Numbered from the stretch's first letter, positions 38,901 to 51,800 are shown. The stretch is DNA of 64,000 bases from Petrolisthes cinctipes (GCA_033782935.1 JAWQEG010000710.1:558001-622000), one strand, 5' to 3'. Program-made: numbers and translations. Notes: generated by a model not told the origin, from the letters alone.

Positions 38901-41203
38901 TTTTAGGTGCCCAAAGTCAATATGTGTATGCATCTTCTGTACCCATGTATATCTCAAATTCAGGCTCAAAAGACCCGAAAATTTCGATATTTTTGGGTCC
39001 CAGAAGCGATCTGTACATGCCTAATCATTGCTAGAATTTTCTCAAAATACAGACCCAAACATGCTGAAAATCGATATTTTAGGTGCCCAAAGACGATATG
39101 TGCTTGCATCTTCAGTAACCGTTTATATCTCAAATTAATGCTCAAAACACCCGAAAACTCGATATTTGTGGGTCCCAGAAGCGATCTGTACTTGCCTACT
39201 CAGTAATAGAACATTTTCAAAACATAGGCCCAAAAACATGCAGAAAATCGATATTTTAGGTGCCCAAAGTCAATATGTGTATGCATCTTCTGTATCCGTG
39301 TATATCTCAAATTCAGGCTTAAAACACCCGAAAAATTCGATATTTTTGGGTCCCAGAGGCAATCAGTACATGACTACTCCGTGTTAGAGTATTTTCAAAA
39401 TACAAGCCCAAAACATGCTGAAAATCGATATTTCAGGTGCCCGAAGTCGATATGTGCATGCATCTTCAGTACACGTTTATATCTCAAATTCAGGCTCAAA
39501 ACACCCGAAAATTCGATATTTTTGAGTCCCAGAAGCTATCTGTAAATGCCTACGCAGTAATAGAATATTTAAAAAAACACGCCCAAAACATGCTGAAAAT
39601 CGATATTTTAGGTGCCCAAAGTCGATATGTGCATGCATCTTCTGTACACGTTTATATCTCAAATTCTGGCTTAAAACACCCGAGTATTCGATTTTATTTT
39701 GGCCCAGAAGCGATCTGTACATGTCTACTTAGTGCTAGAATATTTTCAAAATACAAGCTTAAAACATGCTGAAAATCGATATTTTAGGTGCCCAAAGTCG
39801 ATATGTGCTTGCATCTTCAGTAACCGTTTATATCTCAAATTCATGCTCAAAACACCCGAAAATTTCGATATTTTTGGGTCCCAGAAGCGATCTGTACATG
39901 CCTATTCATTGCTAGAATTTTCTCAAAATACAGACCCAAACATGCTGAAAATCGATATTTTAGGTGCCCAAAGTCAATATGTCCATGCATCTTCAGTACT
40001 CGTTTATATCTCAAATTCAGACTCAAAACACCCGAAAATTCGATATTTTTGAGTCACAGAAGCGATCTGTACATGCCTACGCAGTAATAGAATATTTTAA
40101 AAAACACGCCCATAACATGCTGAAAATCGATATTTTAGGTGCCCAAAGTCGATATGTGCATGCATCTTCTGTACCCGTTTATATCTCAAATTCAGGATCA
40201 AAATACCCGAAAATTTGATATTTTGGGGTTCCAGAGGCGATCTATTCATGCCTACTCAATGTTAGAATATTTTCAAAATACAGGCAGAAAAACAAGTTAA
40301 AAATCGATATTTTAGGTGCATAAGTCAATAAGTGCATGCATCTTCTGTACCCATTTACATCCCAAATTCAGGCTCAAAACACCCGAAAATTCGATATTTT
40401 TGGGTCCCAGAAGCGATCTGTACATGCCTACTTCGTGTTTGAGTATTTTCAAATTACAGGCCCAAAACATGCTCAAAATCGATATTTTAGGTGCAAAAAG
40501 TCGATATGTGCATGGATCTTCAGTACCCGTTTATATCTCAAATTCAGGTTTAAAACACCCGAAAATTCAACATTTTTGGGTCCCAGAAGCGATCTGTACA
40601 TGCCTACTCCTAGTTAGAATGCTATCAAGATACAGACCCAAAACATGCTCAAAATCGATATTTTAGGTGCCCAAAAGTTGATATGTGCATTCATCTTAAG
40701 TACCCGTTTATATCTCAAATCCAGGGTCAAAACACCCGAAAATTCAATATTTTGGGGTCCCAGAAGCGATCTGTACATACCTACTCCGTGTTAGAGTATT
40801 TTCAAAATACAGGCCCAAAACATGCTGAAATTCGATATTTTAGTTACCCAAAGTCGATATGTGCATGCATCTTCTGTACTCGTTTATATCTCAAATTCAT
40901 ACTCAAAACACCCGAAAATTCGATATTTTTGGGTCCCGAAAGCGATCTGTAAATGCCTACTCAGTGCTAGAATATTTTCAAAATATAGGCCCAAAACAAG
41001 CTGAAATTCGACCTATTAAGTGCAAAAATACGATATGTGCATGCATCTTCTGTACTCGTTTATATCTCAAATTCATACTCAAAACACCCGAAAATTCGAT
41101 ATTTTTGGGTCCCGAAAGCGATCTGTACATACCTACTCAGTACTAGAATATTTTCAAAATATAAGCCGAAAGCATGCTAAAAATCGATATTTGTTGTTCA
41201 AAA

Positions 41204-43745
41204 AGTCATTCATGGGATGGTGGGTGTGTGGGTGTCAGTACAGTGCGTGGATAGTAAATATCAACAGTCAATCATGGGGTGTGTGGGTGTCATTATATTG
41301 ATTTGTACTGTAAATATCAACAGTCATTCATGGGTTGGTTTGTGTTATTACAGTGCTTGGACTGTAAATATAAACAATCATTCATTAGGTGGTGGGTGTG
41401 TGGGTGTCATAAAAGTGTTTGGACTGTATATATCAACAGTCATTCATGGGGTGGTGATTGTTTGGGTGTCATTACAGTACATGGACTGTAAATATTAACA
41501 GTCATTCATGGGTGGTGGGTGTGTGGGTGTCATTACAGTGCTCAGACTGTAAATATTAACAGTCATTCATGGGGTGGTTAGTCTGTGGGTGTTAATACAA
41601 TGCTTTGACTGAAAATATCAACAGTCATTTATGGGGTGGTGGGTGTCATTACAGTGCTTGGACTGTACATATCAACAGTCATTCATAGGGTTGTTGGTTG
41701 TCTGGGTGTCATTACAGTGCTTAGAGTGTAAATATCAACCGTCATTAATGGGGTGGTGGGTGTCATTACAGTGCTTGTACTGTAAATATCAAGAGTCATA
41801 ATGTGGTGGTTGGTGTGTGGGTTTCATTACAGTGCTTGGACTGTAAATATCAACAGTCATTTAAGGGGTGGTGGGTGTGTAGGTGTCATTACAGAGCTTG
41901 GACTGTATATATCAACAGTCATTCATGGGGTGGTGGGTGTCATTACAGTGCTTGGACTGTAAATATCAACAGTCATTCATGGGTTGATTGGTTTCAATAC
42001 AGTGCTTGGACTGTAAATATCAACAGTCATTCATGAGGTGGTGGGCATGTGGGTGTCATTACACTGCACGGACTGTAAATATTAACAGTCATTTATGGGG
42101 TGGTGGGTGTGTGGGGGTCATTACAGTGCTTGGACTATAGATATCAACAGTCATTCATGGGCTGGTGGGAGTGTGGGTGTCATTACATTGCTCGGACCGT
42201 AAATATCAACAGTCATTCATTGGGTGGTTAGTGTGTTGGTGTCATTACAGTGCTTGGACTGAAAATATCAAAAGTCATTCATGGGTGGTGGGTGTCAATA
42301 CAGTGCTTGGACTGTATATATCAACAGTCATTCATGGGGTTGTGGGTGTGTGGGTGTCTTTACAGTGCTTGGACTGTAAATATCAATTGTCATTCATGGA
42401 GTGGCGGGTGAGTGGGGGTCATTACAGTGCTTGGACTGTAAATATCAACAAGCTCTGTTAATATTTTCAGTCCAAGCATTGTAATGGCACCCACACACCC
42501 ACCACACTATAAATGACTGTTGATATTTACAGTCCAAGCACTGTAATGACATCCACACACCCACCAGCCAATGAATGACTGTTGGTATTTACAACCCGAG
42601 TGCTTGGACTGTATATATCAACAGTCATTCATGTGGTCATGGGTGTGTGGATGTCATTACAGTGCTTGGACTGTAAATATCAACAGTCATTCATGAGGTG
42701 GTGGGTGTGTGGATGTCATTACAGTGCTTTGATTGTAAATATCAACAGTCATTCATGGTTTTGTGGGTGTCATTGCAGTACATTGACTGTAAATATCAAC
42801 AGTCATTCATCGGGTGGTGTGTGTGAGTATGTCATTACAGTGCTTGGACTGTAAATATCAACAATCATTCATGGTGTTGGGTGTCATTACAGTGCTTGGA
42901 CTGTAAATATCAACAGTCATTCATTAAGAGGGGGGTGTTTGGGTGTCATTACAGTGCTTGGACTGTAAATATCAACAGTCACTCATTGGGTGGTGGGTGT
43001 GTGGGTGTCATTATAGTGTTTGTAATGTAAATATCAACAGTTATTCATGGTGTGGTGGGTGTGTGGGTATCCTTACAGTGCTTGGACTGTAAATATCAAC
43101 AGTCATGCATGGGGTGGTGTGTGTGTTGGTGTCATTACAGCATTTGGACTGTAAATATCAACAGTCATTTATAGGGTGGTAGGTGTGTGGGTGTTATTAC
43201 AGTGCATGGACTGTAAATATCAAAAGTCATTCATTGGGTGGTGTGTGTTTAGGTGTCATCACAGTGCTTGGACTGTAAATATTAACAGTCATTCATGGAG
43301 TGTTGGGTGTCATTACAATGCTTGGACTGTAAATATTAACAGTCACTCATTGGGTGGTGGGTGTGTGGGTGTCATTACAGTGTTTGTAATGTATATATCA
43401 ACAGTTATTCATGGGGTGCTGGGTGTGTGAGTGTCATTACAGTGCTTGGACTGTAAATATCAACAGTCATTAATGGGATGGTGGGTGTGTGGGTGTCATT
43501 ACAGTGCTTGAACTGTAAATATCAACAGTCATTTATTGGGTGATGGGTTTGTGAGGGTCATTACAGTGCTTGGACTGTAAATATCAATAGTAATTCATGG
43601 GGTGGTGGGTTTGTGGGTGTCATTACAGTTCTTTGACCTAAAATATCAACCTTCATTTATGAGGTGGTGATTGTGTGGTTGCCATTACATTGCTTTGATT
43701 GAAAATATCAACAGTCATTTATGGGGTGGTAGGTGTTATTGCAGT
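41204..43745 (+). repeat. Satellite B tandem array, block 1 (62/54-bp unit)
   Basis: The unit begins GTCATTACAGTGCTTGGACT, continues GTAAATATCAACAGTCATTC and ends in a G-rich tail ATGGGGTGGTGGGT, with or without an extra GTGTGGGT. That gives 62-bp and 54-bp forms. It is unrelated to satellite A. Every unit has ACAGT, ACTGT and ACAGT in a row, able to form alternative small hairpins. G is concentrated on the plus strand. The block contains one short inverted stretch at 42456-42599. Confidence 0.96.
42456..42599 (-). repeat. Satellite B units in reverse orientation (144 bp)
   Basis: Just over two units run on the minus strand. At the left junction a forward arm (42433-42450) and a reverse arm (42456-42473) are separated by only AGCTC, so an 18-bp imperfect hairpin sits at the turn. 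At the right end the array returns to forward orientation at TGCTTGG, about 42601. Confidence 0.9.
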
Positions 43746-44356
43746 TGCCACGTTCTTTACTAATAAGACCCGATGCACCCAAGAGAAAAAATGCACCGTT
43801 GCTCTCCCAAATACTTTAGATTAACACTATAGGAGCATACTTGAAACACTGAGAAAAATAACATTAATTTAATTCACAAACAATATGCATCTCACTCAAG
43901 TACCTGGAATACATTGACAATATTAACTTGACACAATACATTAACAATTTTCTGTTCTCCCTACTTATGTAATACAAAAATAATCACCTTAATACTAGAC
44001 CTTAAATATTAAACCTTAATGCTACTTACAAATACTTCACCAACCCCGTCACCACCACAATGCACCACCAATCCACACGGAGCACAAGAAGCAGAGGGAA
44101 TCTCTGAAACACCGTCTTCCTGCCCTTATATACCCTGTTGAAGGCATGACGTATGTGCATCTTAGATGCCTGAGCCAATGAACCAACTCCCTCAACGCGG
44201 GAAAACTTCTTGACCAATCCCACGGATAAACTCATGCACACACACTCTGCCATTGGTTGCCTTTCCTCGCTCGTTCCCTGGCCAGATGATTGTAGTTAAT
44301 GAATTCCCCCAACAGGTAGTTAATGCTGGTTCAGGCCACTCGTGCTTCACGTCACA
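43746..44356 (-). mobile_element. Solo LTR (Gypsy-like size of target duplication), 611 bp
   Basis: On the minus strand it begins TGTGACGT and ends ACGTGGCA, the TG...CA termini of an LTR with imperfect inverted tips. It is flanked by CAGT (43742-43745) and CCGT (44357-44360), a 4-bp target duplication with one change. Removing the LTR and one copy restores a normal satellite B unit. A TATA box is inside and no internal region, primer-binding site or second LTR is present, so it is what remains after LTR-LTR recombination. The 75-codon minus-strand frame at 44026-44253 has no recognisable domain. Gypsy is suggested by the 4-bp duplication only. Confidence 0.75.
44126..44132 (-). promoter_or_regulatory. 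LTR TATA box
   Basis: TATATAA on the minus strand within GGGTATATAAGGGC, followed about 28 bases later by TTCAGA, an initiator-like match. Upstream on the same strand are two CCAAT/ATTGG motifs (near 44216 and 44252). This is consistent with the U3/R boundary of the solo LTR. Confidence 0.6.
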
Positions 44357-47300
44357 CCGTGCATGGACTGTAAATATCAACAGTCATTCATCGGGTGGTG
44401 TGTGTGTGCATGTCATTACAGTGTTTGGACTGTAAATATCAAAAGTAATTCATGGTGTTGGGTGTAATTACAGTGCTTGGACAGTAAATATCAACAGTCA
44501 CTTATTGGGTGGTGGGTGTGTGGGTGTCATTACAGTGCTTGGAATGTAAATATCAACAGTTAGTCATGGGGAGCTGGGTGGGTTGGTGTCACTACAGTGC
44601 TTGGACTGTAAATATCAACAGTCATTCATGGTATAGTAGGTGTGTAGGTGTCATTACACTGCTTGGACTGTAAATATCAACAGTCATTAATGGGGTGGTG
44701 GGTATGTGGGTGTCATTACAGAGCTTCGACAGTACAAAATCAACAGTTATTCATTGGGTGGTAGATGTGTGGGTGTCTTTACAGTGCTTGGACTGTAAAT
44801 ATCAACCGTTATTCATGGGGTGGTGGGTGTGAGGGTGTCATTACAGTTCTTGGACTGTAAATGTCAGCAGTGATTCATAGGATGGTAAGTGTGTGGGTGT
44901 CATTACAGTGATTAGACTGTAAATATCAACAGTAATTGTGAGTGGTGGGAGTGTGGTCGTCATGACAGTGATTGGATTGTAAATATCAGCAGTCATTCAT
45001 TGTGTTGTGGGTGTGTGTATGTCATTACAGAGCTTGTACCGTAAATATCAACAGTCATTCTTGGGGTGGTGGGTGTTTGGGTGTCATTACAGAGCTTAGA
45101 CTGTAAATATCAACAATAATTAATTGGGTGGTTGGTATGTGGGTGTCATTACAGTGCTTGAACTGTAAATATCAACAGTCATTCATGGGGTGGTAAGAGT
45201 GTGGGTGTCATTACAGTGCTTGTACTATAAATATCAACCGTCATTCATAGGGTGGTGGGTGTGTGGGTGTCATTACAGTGCTTTGACTGTAAATATCAAG
45301 AGTCATTTATGGGGTGTTGGGTGTGTGGGTGTCATTAGAGTGCTTGGACTGTAAATATCAACAGTTATTCATGGGGTGCTGGGTGTGTGGGTGTCATTAC
45401 AGTGCTTGGACTGTAAATATCAACAGTCAATCACGGGGTGGTGGGTGTGTGTGTTTCAATACAGTGCTTGGACTGTAAATATCAACAGTCTTTCATGGGG
45501 TGCTGGGTGTGTGGTAGTTATTACAGAGCTTGGACTGCAAATATCAACAGCTATTCATATGTTGGTGTATGTGTGGGTGTCATTACAGCGCATGGACTGT
45601 AAATAGCAAAAGTCATTCACGTTGTTGTGGGTTTGTGGGTATCATTACAGTGGTTGGTCTGTAAATATCAAGAGTCATTCATGGGGTGGTGGTTGTATGG
45701 GTGTCATTACATGTTTGGACTGTAAATATCAACAGTCATTCATTGGGTGGTAAGTGTGTGGGTGTAATTACCGTGCTCGGACTGTAGGTATCAACTGTCA
45801 TTCATTGGGTGGTGGGTATGTGGGTTTCATTATATTGCCTGGACTGTAAATATCAACAGTCATTAATGGGGTGGTGGGTGTGTTGGTGTCAGTACAGTGA
45901 GTGGATAGTTAATATCAACAGTCAATAATGGGGTGTGTGGGTGTCATTATGGTGATTGTACTGTAAATATCAACATTAATTAATGGGGTTGTAGGTGTGA
46001 TTACAGAGCTTGGACTGTAAATATCAACACTCATTCATGGGATGGTTAGTGTCATTACAGTGCTTGGACTGAAAATATCAACAGTCATTCATGAGGTGGT
46101 GGGTGTGTGGGTGTCATTACAAAGGTTTGACTGTAAATACCAACAGTCATTCATGGGGTGGTGGGTTTGTGTGTGTCATTACAGAGCTCGGACTGTCAAC
46201 ATCAACAGTCATTAATGGGGTGGTGGGTGTGTGGGTGTCATTACAGTGCTAAGACTGTAAACATCAACCATCATTCATGGAGTTGTGGGTGTGAGGGTGT
46301 CATTACAGTGCTTGAACTGTAAATATCAACAGTCATTCATGGGGTGGTGGGTGTGTGGGTTTCATTACAGAGGTTTGACTGTAAATACCAACAGTCATTC
46401 ATGGGGTGGTGGGGGTGTGTGTGTCATTACAGAGCTCGGACTGTCAATATCAACAATCATTCATGGGGTGGTGGGTGTGTGGGTGTCATTACAGTGCTAA
46501 GACTGTAAATATCAACCATAATTCATGAATGGTTGGTGTGAGGGTGTCATTACAGTGCTTGATCTGTAAATATCAACAGTCATTTATAGGGTGGTTGGTG
46601 TGTGGGTGTCATTACAGTGCTTGAAATGTAAATATCAACAGTCATTCATGGTATGGTGAGTGTGTGGGTGTCATTACAGTGCTTGGACTGTAAGTATCAA
46701 CTGTCATTCATGGGGTGGTTAGTGTCATTACAGTGCTTGGACTGTAAATATAAATAGTCATTCATGAGGTGGTGGGTGTGTGGGTGTCATTAAAGTGCTT
46801 TGACTGTATATATCAACAGTCATTCATGGGGTGGTTAGTCTGTGGGTGTTATTACAATGCTTGGACTGAAAATATCAACAGTCATTCATAGGGTGGTGGG
46901 TGTCATTACAGTGCTTGGACTGTAAATATCAACAGTCATTCATGGGGTCGTGGGTGTGTGGGTGTCATTGCAATGCTTGGAAAATATATATCAACCATCA
47001 TTCATGGGGTGGTGGGTGTCATTACAGTGCTTGTACTGTAAATATCAACAGTCATTAATGCAGAGGTGGTTGTGTGGGTTTCGTTACAGTGCATTGACTG
47101 TAAATATCTACAGTCATAAAAGGGGTGGTGGGTGTGTGGGTGTCATTATAGAGCTTGGACAGTAAATATCAACAGTCATTTATGGGGTGGTGGGTGTCAC
47201 TACAGCGCTTGGACTGTAAATATCAACAGTCATACATGGGTTGGTTGGTTTAATTACAGTGCTCGGACTGTAAATATCAACAGTCATTAATGGGGTGGTG

Positions 47301-48421
47301 GGTGTGAGGGTGTCATTACAGTGCTCGAACTGTAAATATCAACGGTCATTCATGGGGTGGTGGGTGTGTGGGGGTCATAACAGTGCTTTGTGTGTAAATA
47401 TCAACAGTCATTCATGGGGTGGTGGGTGTCAATACAGTGCTTGGACTACATATATCAACAGTCATTTATGGGGTGGTTGGTGTGTGGGTGTTATGACAGT
47501 GCTTGGAATGTAAATATCAACAGTCATTCATGGTATGGTGAGTGTGTTGGTGTCATTACAGTGCTTGGACTGTAAGTTTAAACTGTCATTCATGGGGTGG
47601 TGTGTGTGTGGGTTCAATTACATTGCCTGGACTGTAAATATCAACAGTCATTCAAGGCGTGGTGGGTGTGTGTGTGTCAGTACAGTGCGTGGATAGTAAA
47701 TTTTAACAGTCAATCATGGGGTGTGTTGGTGTCATTATAGTGATTGTATTGTAAATATCAACAGTCATTCATGGGGTGGTTAGTGTCATTACAGTGCTTG
47801 GACTGTAAATATAAACAGTCATTCATGAGGTGGTGGGTGTGTGAGTGTCATTAAAGTGCTTGGACTGTATATATCAACAGTCATTAATGGGGTGGTGGGT
47901 GAGTGGGTGTCATTACAGTGCTTGGACTGTAAATATCAACAGTTATTCATGGGATGGTGGGTGTGTTAGTTTCATTACAGTGCTTGGACTGTAAATATCA
48001 ACAGTCATTCATGGGGTGGTTAGTCTGTGAGTGTTATTACAATGCTTGGACTGAAAATATCAACAGTCATTCATTAGGTGGTGGGTGTCATTACAGTGCT
48101 TGGACTGTAAATATCAACAGTCATTCATGGGGTCGTGGGTGTGTTGGTGTCATTACAGTGCTTGGAGTGTAAATATCAACCGTCATTTATGGGGTGGTGG
48201 ATGTCATTACAGTGCTTGTACTGTAAATATCAACAGTCATTAATGCTGTGCTCGGTGTGTGAGTTTCATTACAGTGCTTGGACTGTAAATATCAACAATC
48301 ATTCAAGGGGTGGTGGGTGTGTGGCTGTCATTACAGAGCTTGGACTGTAAATATCAACAGTCATTCATAGGGTGGTGGGTGTTATTACAGTGCTTGGACT
48401 TTAAATATCTACAGTCATTAA
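44357..48421 (+). repeat. Satellite B tandem array, block 2
   Basis: Forward 62/54-bp units from the first solo LTR to the first piggyBac-like MITE. A marker stretch with GTGCGTGGATAGTAAATNTTAACAGTCAATCATGGGGTGTG-type units near 47680-47760 recurs in later blocks. No non-satellite sequence is seen inside. The final unit has the rare GGACTTTAAATATC variant and ends in CATTAA, the MITE target. Confidence 0.95.
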
Positions 48422-48856
48422 CCCTTAAATGCCTATTGACCAAATATTATGTCACCGTGAATTTAGGCCTTGAAGCCGATTGACGTAATATAAAGCCGGT
48501 AGAAAAAAAACATGCTTGGGCTATATCTAGCCACTTCATTGGTAACACTGGTTAGGTTGGGCCTTTAATGAGTGGTGTGAGAGGGAAATGGTTCACTCGT
48601 CATATATACGCAATGAAAATACGCTCGCTCACGTTTTCTAATTTTAGGGTTTTTTTAGGGGTAACTACTTTATTACTCATGGCGCTGCTGTACGCAAACT
48701 AGTGGACCTAGGAAACTTTTGTTTACAGATTCTCGTGTGTAAAATCAAGCTCTACAAATCTGTAATAACAAAATTTACCTAAACATAACTTTAAAAATCA
48801 CCCTGTTTTTGCGGTTCACGCTCCAGTAGCGCTAGGGGTATTGCGGTTCTTAGGGG
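48422..48856. mobile_element. piggyBac-like MITE, copy 1 (435 bp)
   Basis: Flanked by TTAA (48418-48421 and 48857-48860). The ends are CCCTTAAATGCC on the left and, read inwards from the right, CCCCTAAGAACC. TTAA duplication plus CCC-starting tips is the piggyBac signature. A subterminal direct repeat GCGGTTC lies at 48811 and 48843. No ORF is supported, so mobilisation would need a transposase supplied elsewhere. The surrounding satellite has a CATTAATG site, which supplies the TTAA. Confidence 0.78.
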
Positions 48857-51800
48857 TTAATGTGGTGGTCGGTGTGTGGGTGTCATTACAGTGCTTGGAC
48901 TATAAATATCAACTATCATTCTTGGGGTGGTGGGTGTGTGGGTGTCATTACAGCGCTTGGACTGCAAATATCAACAGTCAATCATGTGATGGTAAGTGTG
49001 TGGGTGTCATTACAGTGCTTGGACTGTTAATATCAACAGACATTCATGGGGTGGTGGGTGTGTGGGCATCATTACAATGCTTGGACTGTAAATATCAACA
49101 GTCATTTATGGGGTGGGTGGTGTGTGTGTCATTACAGTGCTTGGACTGTAAATATCAACAGTTATTCATTGGGTGGTGGGTTTGTGGGTGTCATTACAGT
49201 GCTTGGACTATAAATATCAATGGTCATTATTGGGGTGGAGGGTGTGTGGTTGTCATTACAGTGCTTGGACTGTATATATCAACAGTCATTCATTGGGGGG
49301 ATGGTGTGTGTGTCTCATTACAGTGCTTGGACTGTAAATATCAACAGTCATTCATGGGGTGGATGGTGTGTGGGTCTCATTACAGTATTTGAAATATAAA
49401 TATCAACTATCATTAATGGGTTGTAGGTGTGTGGGTGTCAATACAGTGCTTGGATTGTAAATGTCAACAGTCATTCATGGGGTGGTGGGTGTGTGGGTGT
49501 CATTACAGTGCTTGGATTGTAAATATCAACAGTCATTCATTGGGTGGTTGGTTTCTGGGTGTCATTACAGTACTTGGACTGTAAATATCAACTGTCATTC
49601 ATGTGGTGTGTGGGTGCTATTACAGAATTTGGATTGTAAAAATCAAGTCATTCATAGGTTGGTGGGAGTGTGTGTCATTACAGTGCTTGGACTGTAAATA
49701 TCAACAGTCATTCAGGGGGTGGTGGGTGTGTAAGTGTAATTACTATGTTTGGAGTGTAAATATCAAGTCATTCATGGGGTGGTGGGTGTCATTACAGTGC
49801 TTTGACTGTAAATATCAACAGTCATTCATGGGGTGATAGATGTGTGGGTGTCATTTCAGTGCTTGGACTGTAAATATCAACAGTCATTAATGGGGTGGTG
49901 GGTGTCATTACAGTGCTTGGACTGTAAATATCAACAGTTATTCATGGGAAGGTGGGTGTTTGGGTATCATTACAGTGATTGGATTATAAATATTAACCAT
50001 CATTCATGAGGTTATGGTTGTGTGGGTGTCATTACAGTGCTTTGACTGTAAATATCAACAGTTATTCATGGGGTAGTGAATTGTTGATGTCATTACAGTG
50101 CTTGGATTGTAATTATCAACAGTCATTTATTGGGTTTTGGGTGTGTGGGTGTCATTACAGTGCTTGGACTTTAAATACCAACAGTCATTCATGGGATTGT
50201 AGGTGACATTACAGTGCTTGTACTGTAAATATCAACAGTCATTCATAGGTTGATGTGTGTGTGTGTCATTACAGTGCTTGGACTGTAAATATCAACTGTC
50301 ATTCATGGGGTGTGTCGGTGACATTACAGTTCTTGTACTGTAAATATTAACAGTCATTCATGGGTTGGTGGGTGTGTTTGCCATTACAGTGCTTGGACTG
50401 TAAATATCAACAGTCATTCATAGGGTGGTGGGTGTTTGTGTGTCATTATAGTGCTTGGACTGTTAATATATATTAACAGTCATTCATGGGGTGGTGGGTA
50501 TGTAGGTGTCATTACAGTGCTTGGACTGTAAATATCAACCATCATTCATAGGGTGGTGGGTGTCATTACAGTGCTTTGACTGTAAATATCAATAGTAATT
50601 CATGGGGTGGTGAGTGTCATTACAGTGCTTCGACTGTATATATCAACAGTCATTCATGTGGTGGTGGGTGTGTGGGTGTCATTACATTGCTTGGACTGTA
50701 ACTATCAACAGTCATTCATTGGGTGGTGGGTGTGTGGGTGTCATTACAGTGCTTGGACTGTAAATATTAACAGTCATTTATAGGGTGGTGGGTGTTTAGG
50801 TGTCAATACATTGCTTGGACAGTAAATATCAACAGTCATTAATGCGGTGGTGGTTGTGTGGGTTTCATTACAGTGTTTGGACGGTAAATATCAACAGTCA
50901 TTAAAGGGGTGGTGGGTGTGTGGGTGTCATTACAGAGCTTGGACAGTAAATATCAACAGTCATATATGGGGTGGTGGGTGTCATTACAGCGCTTGGACTG
51001 TAAATATGAACAGTCATACATGGGTTGGTTGGCTTAATTTCAGTGCTCGGACTGTAAATATCAACACTCATTAATGGGGTGGTGGGTGTGTGGGTGTCAT
51101 TACAGTGCTTGGACTGTAAATATCAACAGTCATTCATGGGGTGGTTGGTGTGTGGGGGTCATTACAGTGCTTTGTGTGTAAATATCAACAGTCATTCATG
51201 GGGTGGTGGGTGTCAATACAGTGCTTGGACTGTATATATCAACAGTCATTTATTGGGTGGTGGGTGTGTGTGTGTCATTACAGAGCTTGGACTGTAAATA
51301 TCAATTGTCATTAATGGGGTGTTGGTTGTGTGAGTGTCATTACAGTTCTTGGACTGTAGTTATCAACAGTCATTCATGGGATGGTGGGTCTGTGGGTATC
51401 ATTACCATGCTTGAACTGTAAATATCAACAGTCATTCATGGGGTGGTGGTACTGTGGGTATCATTACAGTGCTTGGGTTGTAAATATCAACCGTCTTTCA
51501 TTGGGTGGTGGGTGTCATTACAGTGATTTGACTATAAAATTCAAGTCATTTATGGGGTGTTGGGTGTGTGGGTGTCATTAGAGTGTTTGGACTGTAAATA
51601 TCAACAGTTATTCATAGGGTGGTGGGTGTGTGGGTATCATTATAGAGCTTGGACTGTAAATACCAACAGTCATTCATGGGGTGGTGGGAGTGTGGGTGTC
51701 ATTACAGAACTCGGACTGTCAACATCAACAGTCATTCAAGTGGTGGTGGGTGTTTGGGTGTCATTACAGTGCTAAGACTGTAAATATCAACCATCATTCA

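Larger units (their letters stand above)
13351..41203 (+). repeat. Satellite A tandem array, block 3 (about 158 units)
   Basis: 27.9 kb of uninterrupted 176-bp units in constant orientation with no transposon insertion. The array includes several higher-order families listed separately. A TCGATATGTGCATGCATC class and a TCAATATGTGTATGCATC class of unit are interleaved. The open frames of 60-276 codons found throughout are by-products of a stop-poor frame in an AT-rich repeat. The block ends at the AGTC switch to satellite B. Confidence 0.97.

Noticed and set aside
1..41203. CRISPR array or bacterial tandem repeats
   Set aside because: Units are contiguous without unique spacers, and introns, LTRs and MITEs show a eukaryote.
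1..41203. Centromeric satellite with a CENP-B box
   Set aside because: The unit length would suit a centromere, but I see no CENP-B box-like motif, and sequence alone cannot show centromere function.
44026..44253. 75-codon minus-strand open frame in the first solo LTR
   Set aside because: It covers the TATA/R region of an LTR and has no recognisable domain.
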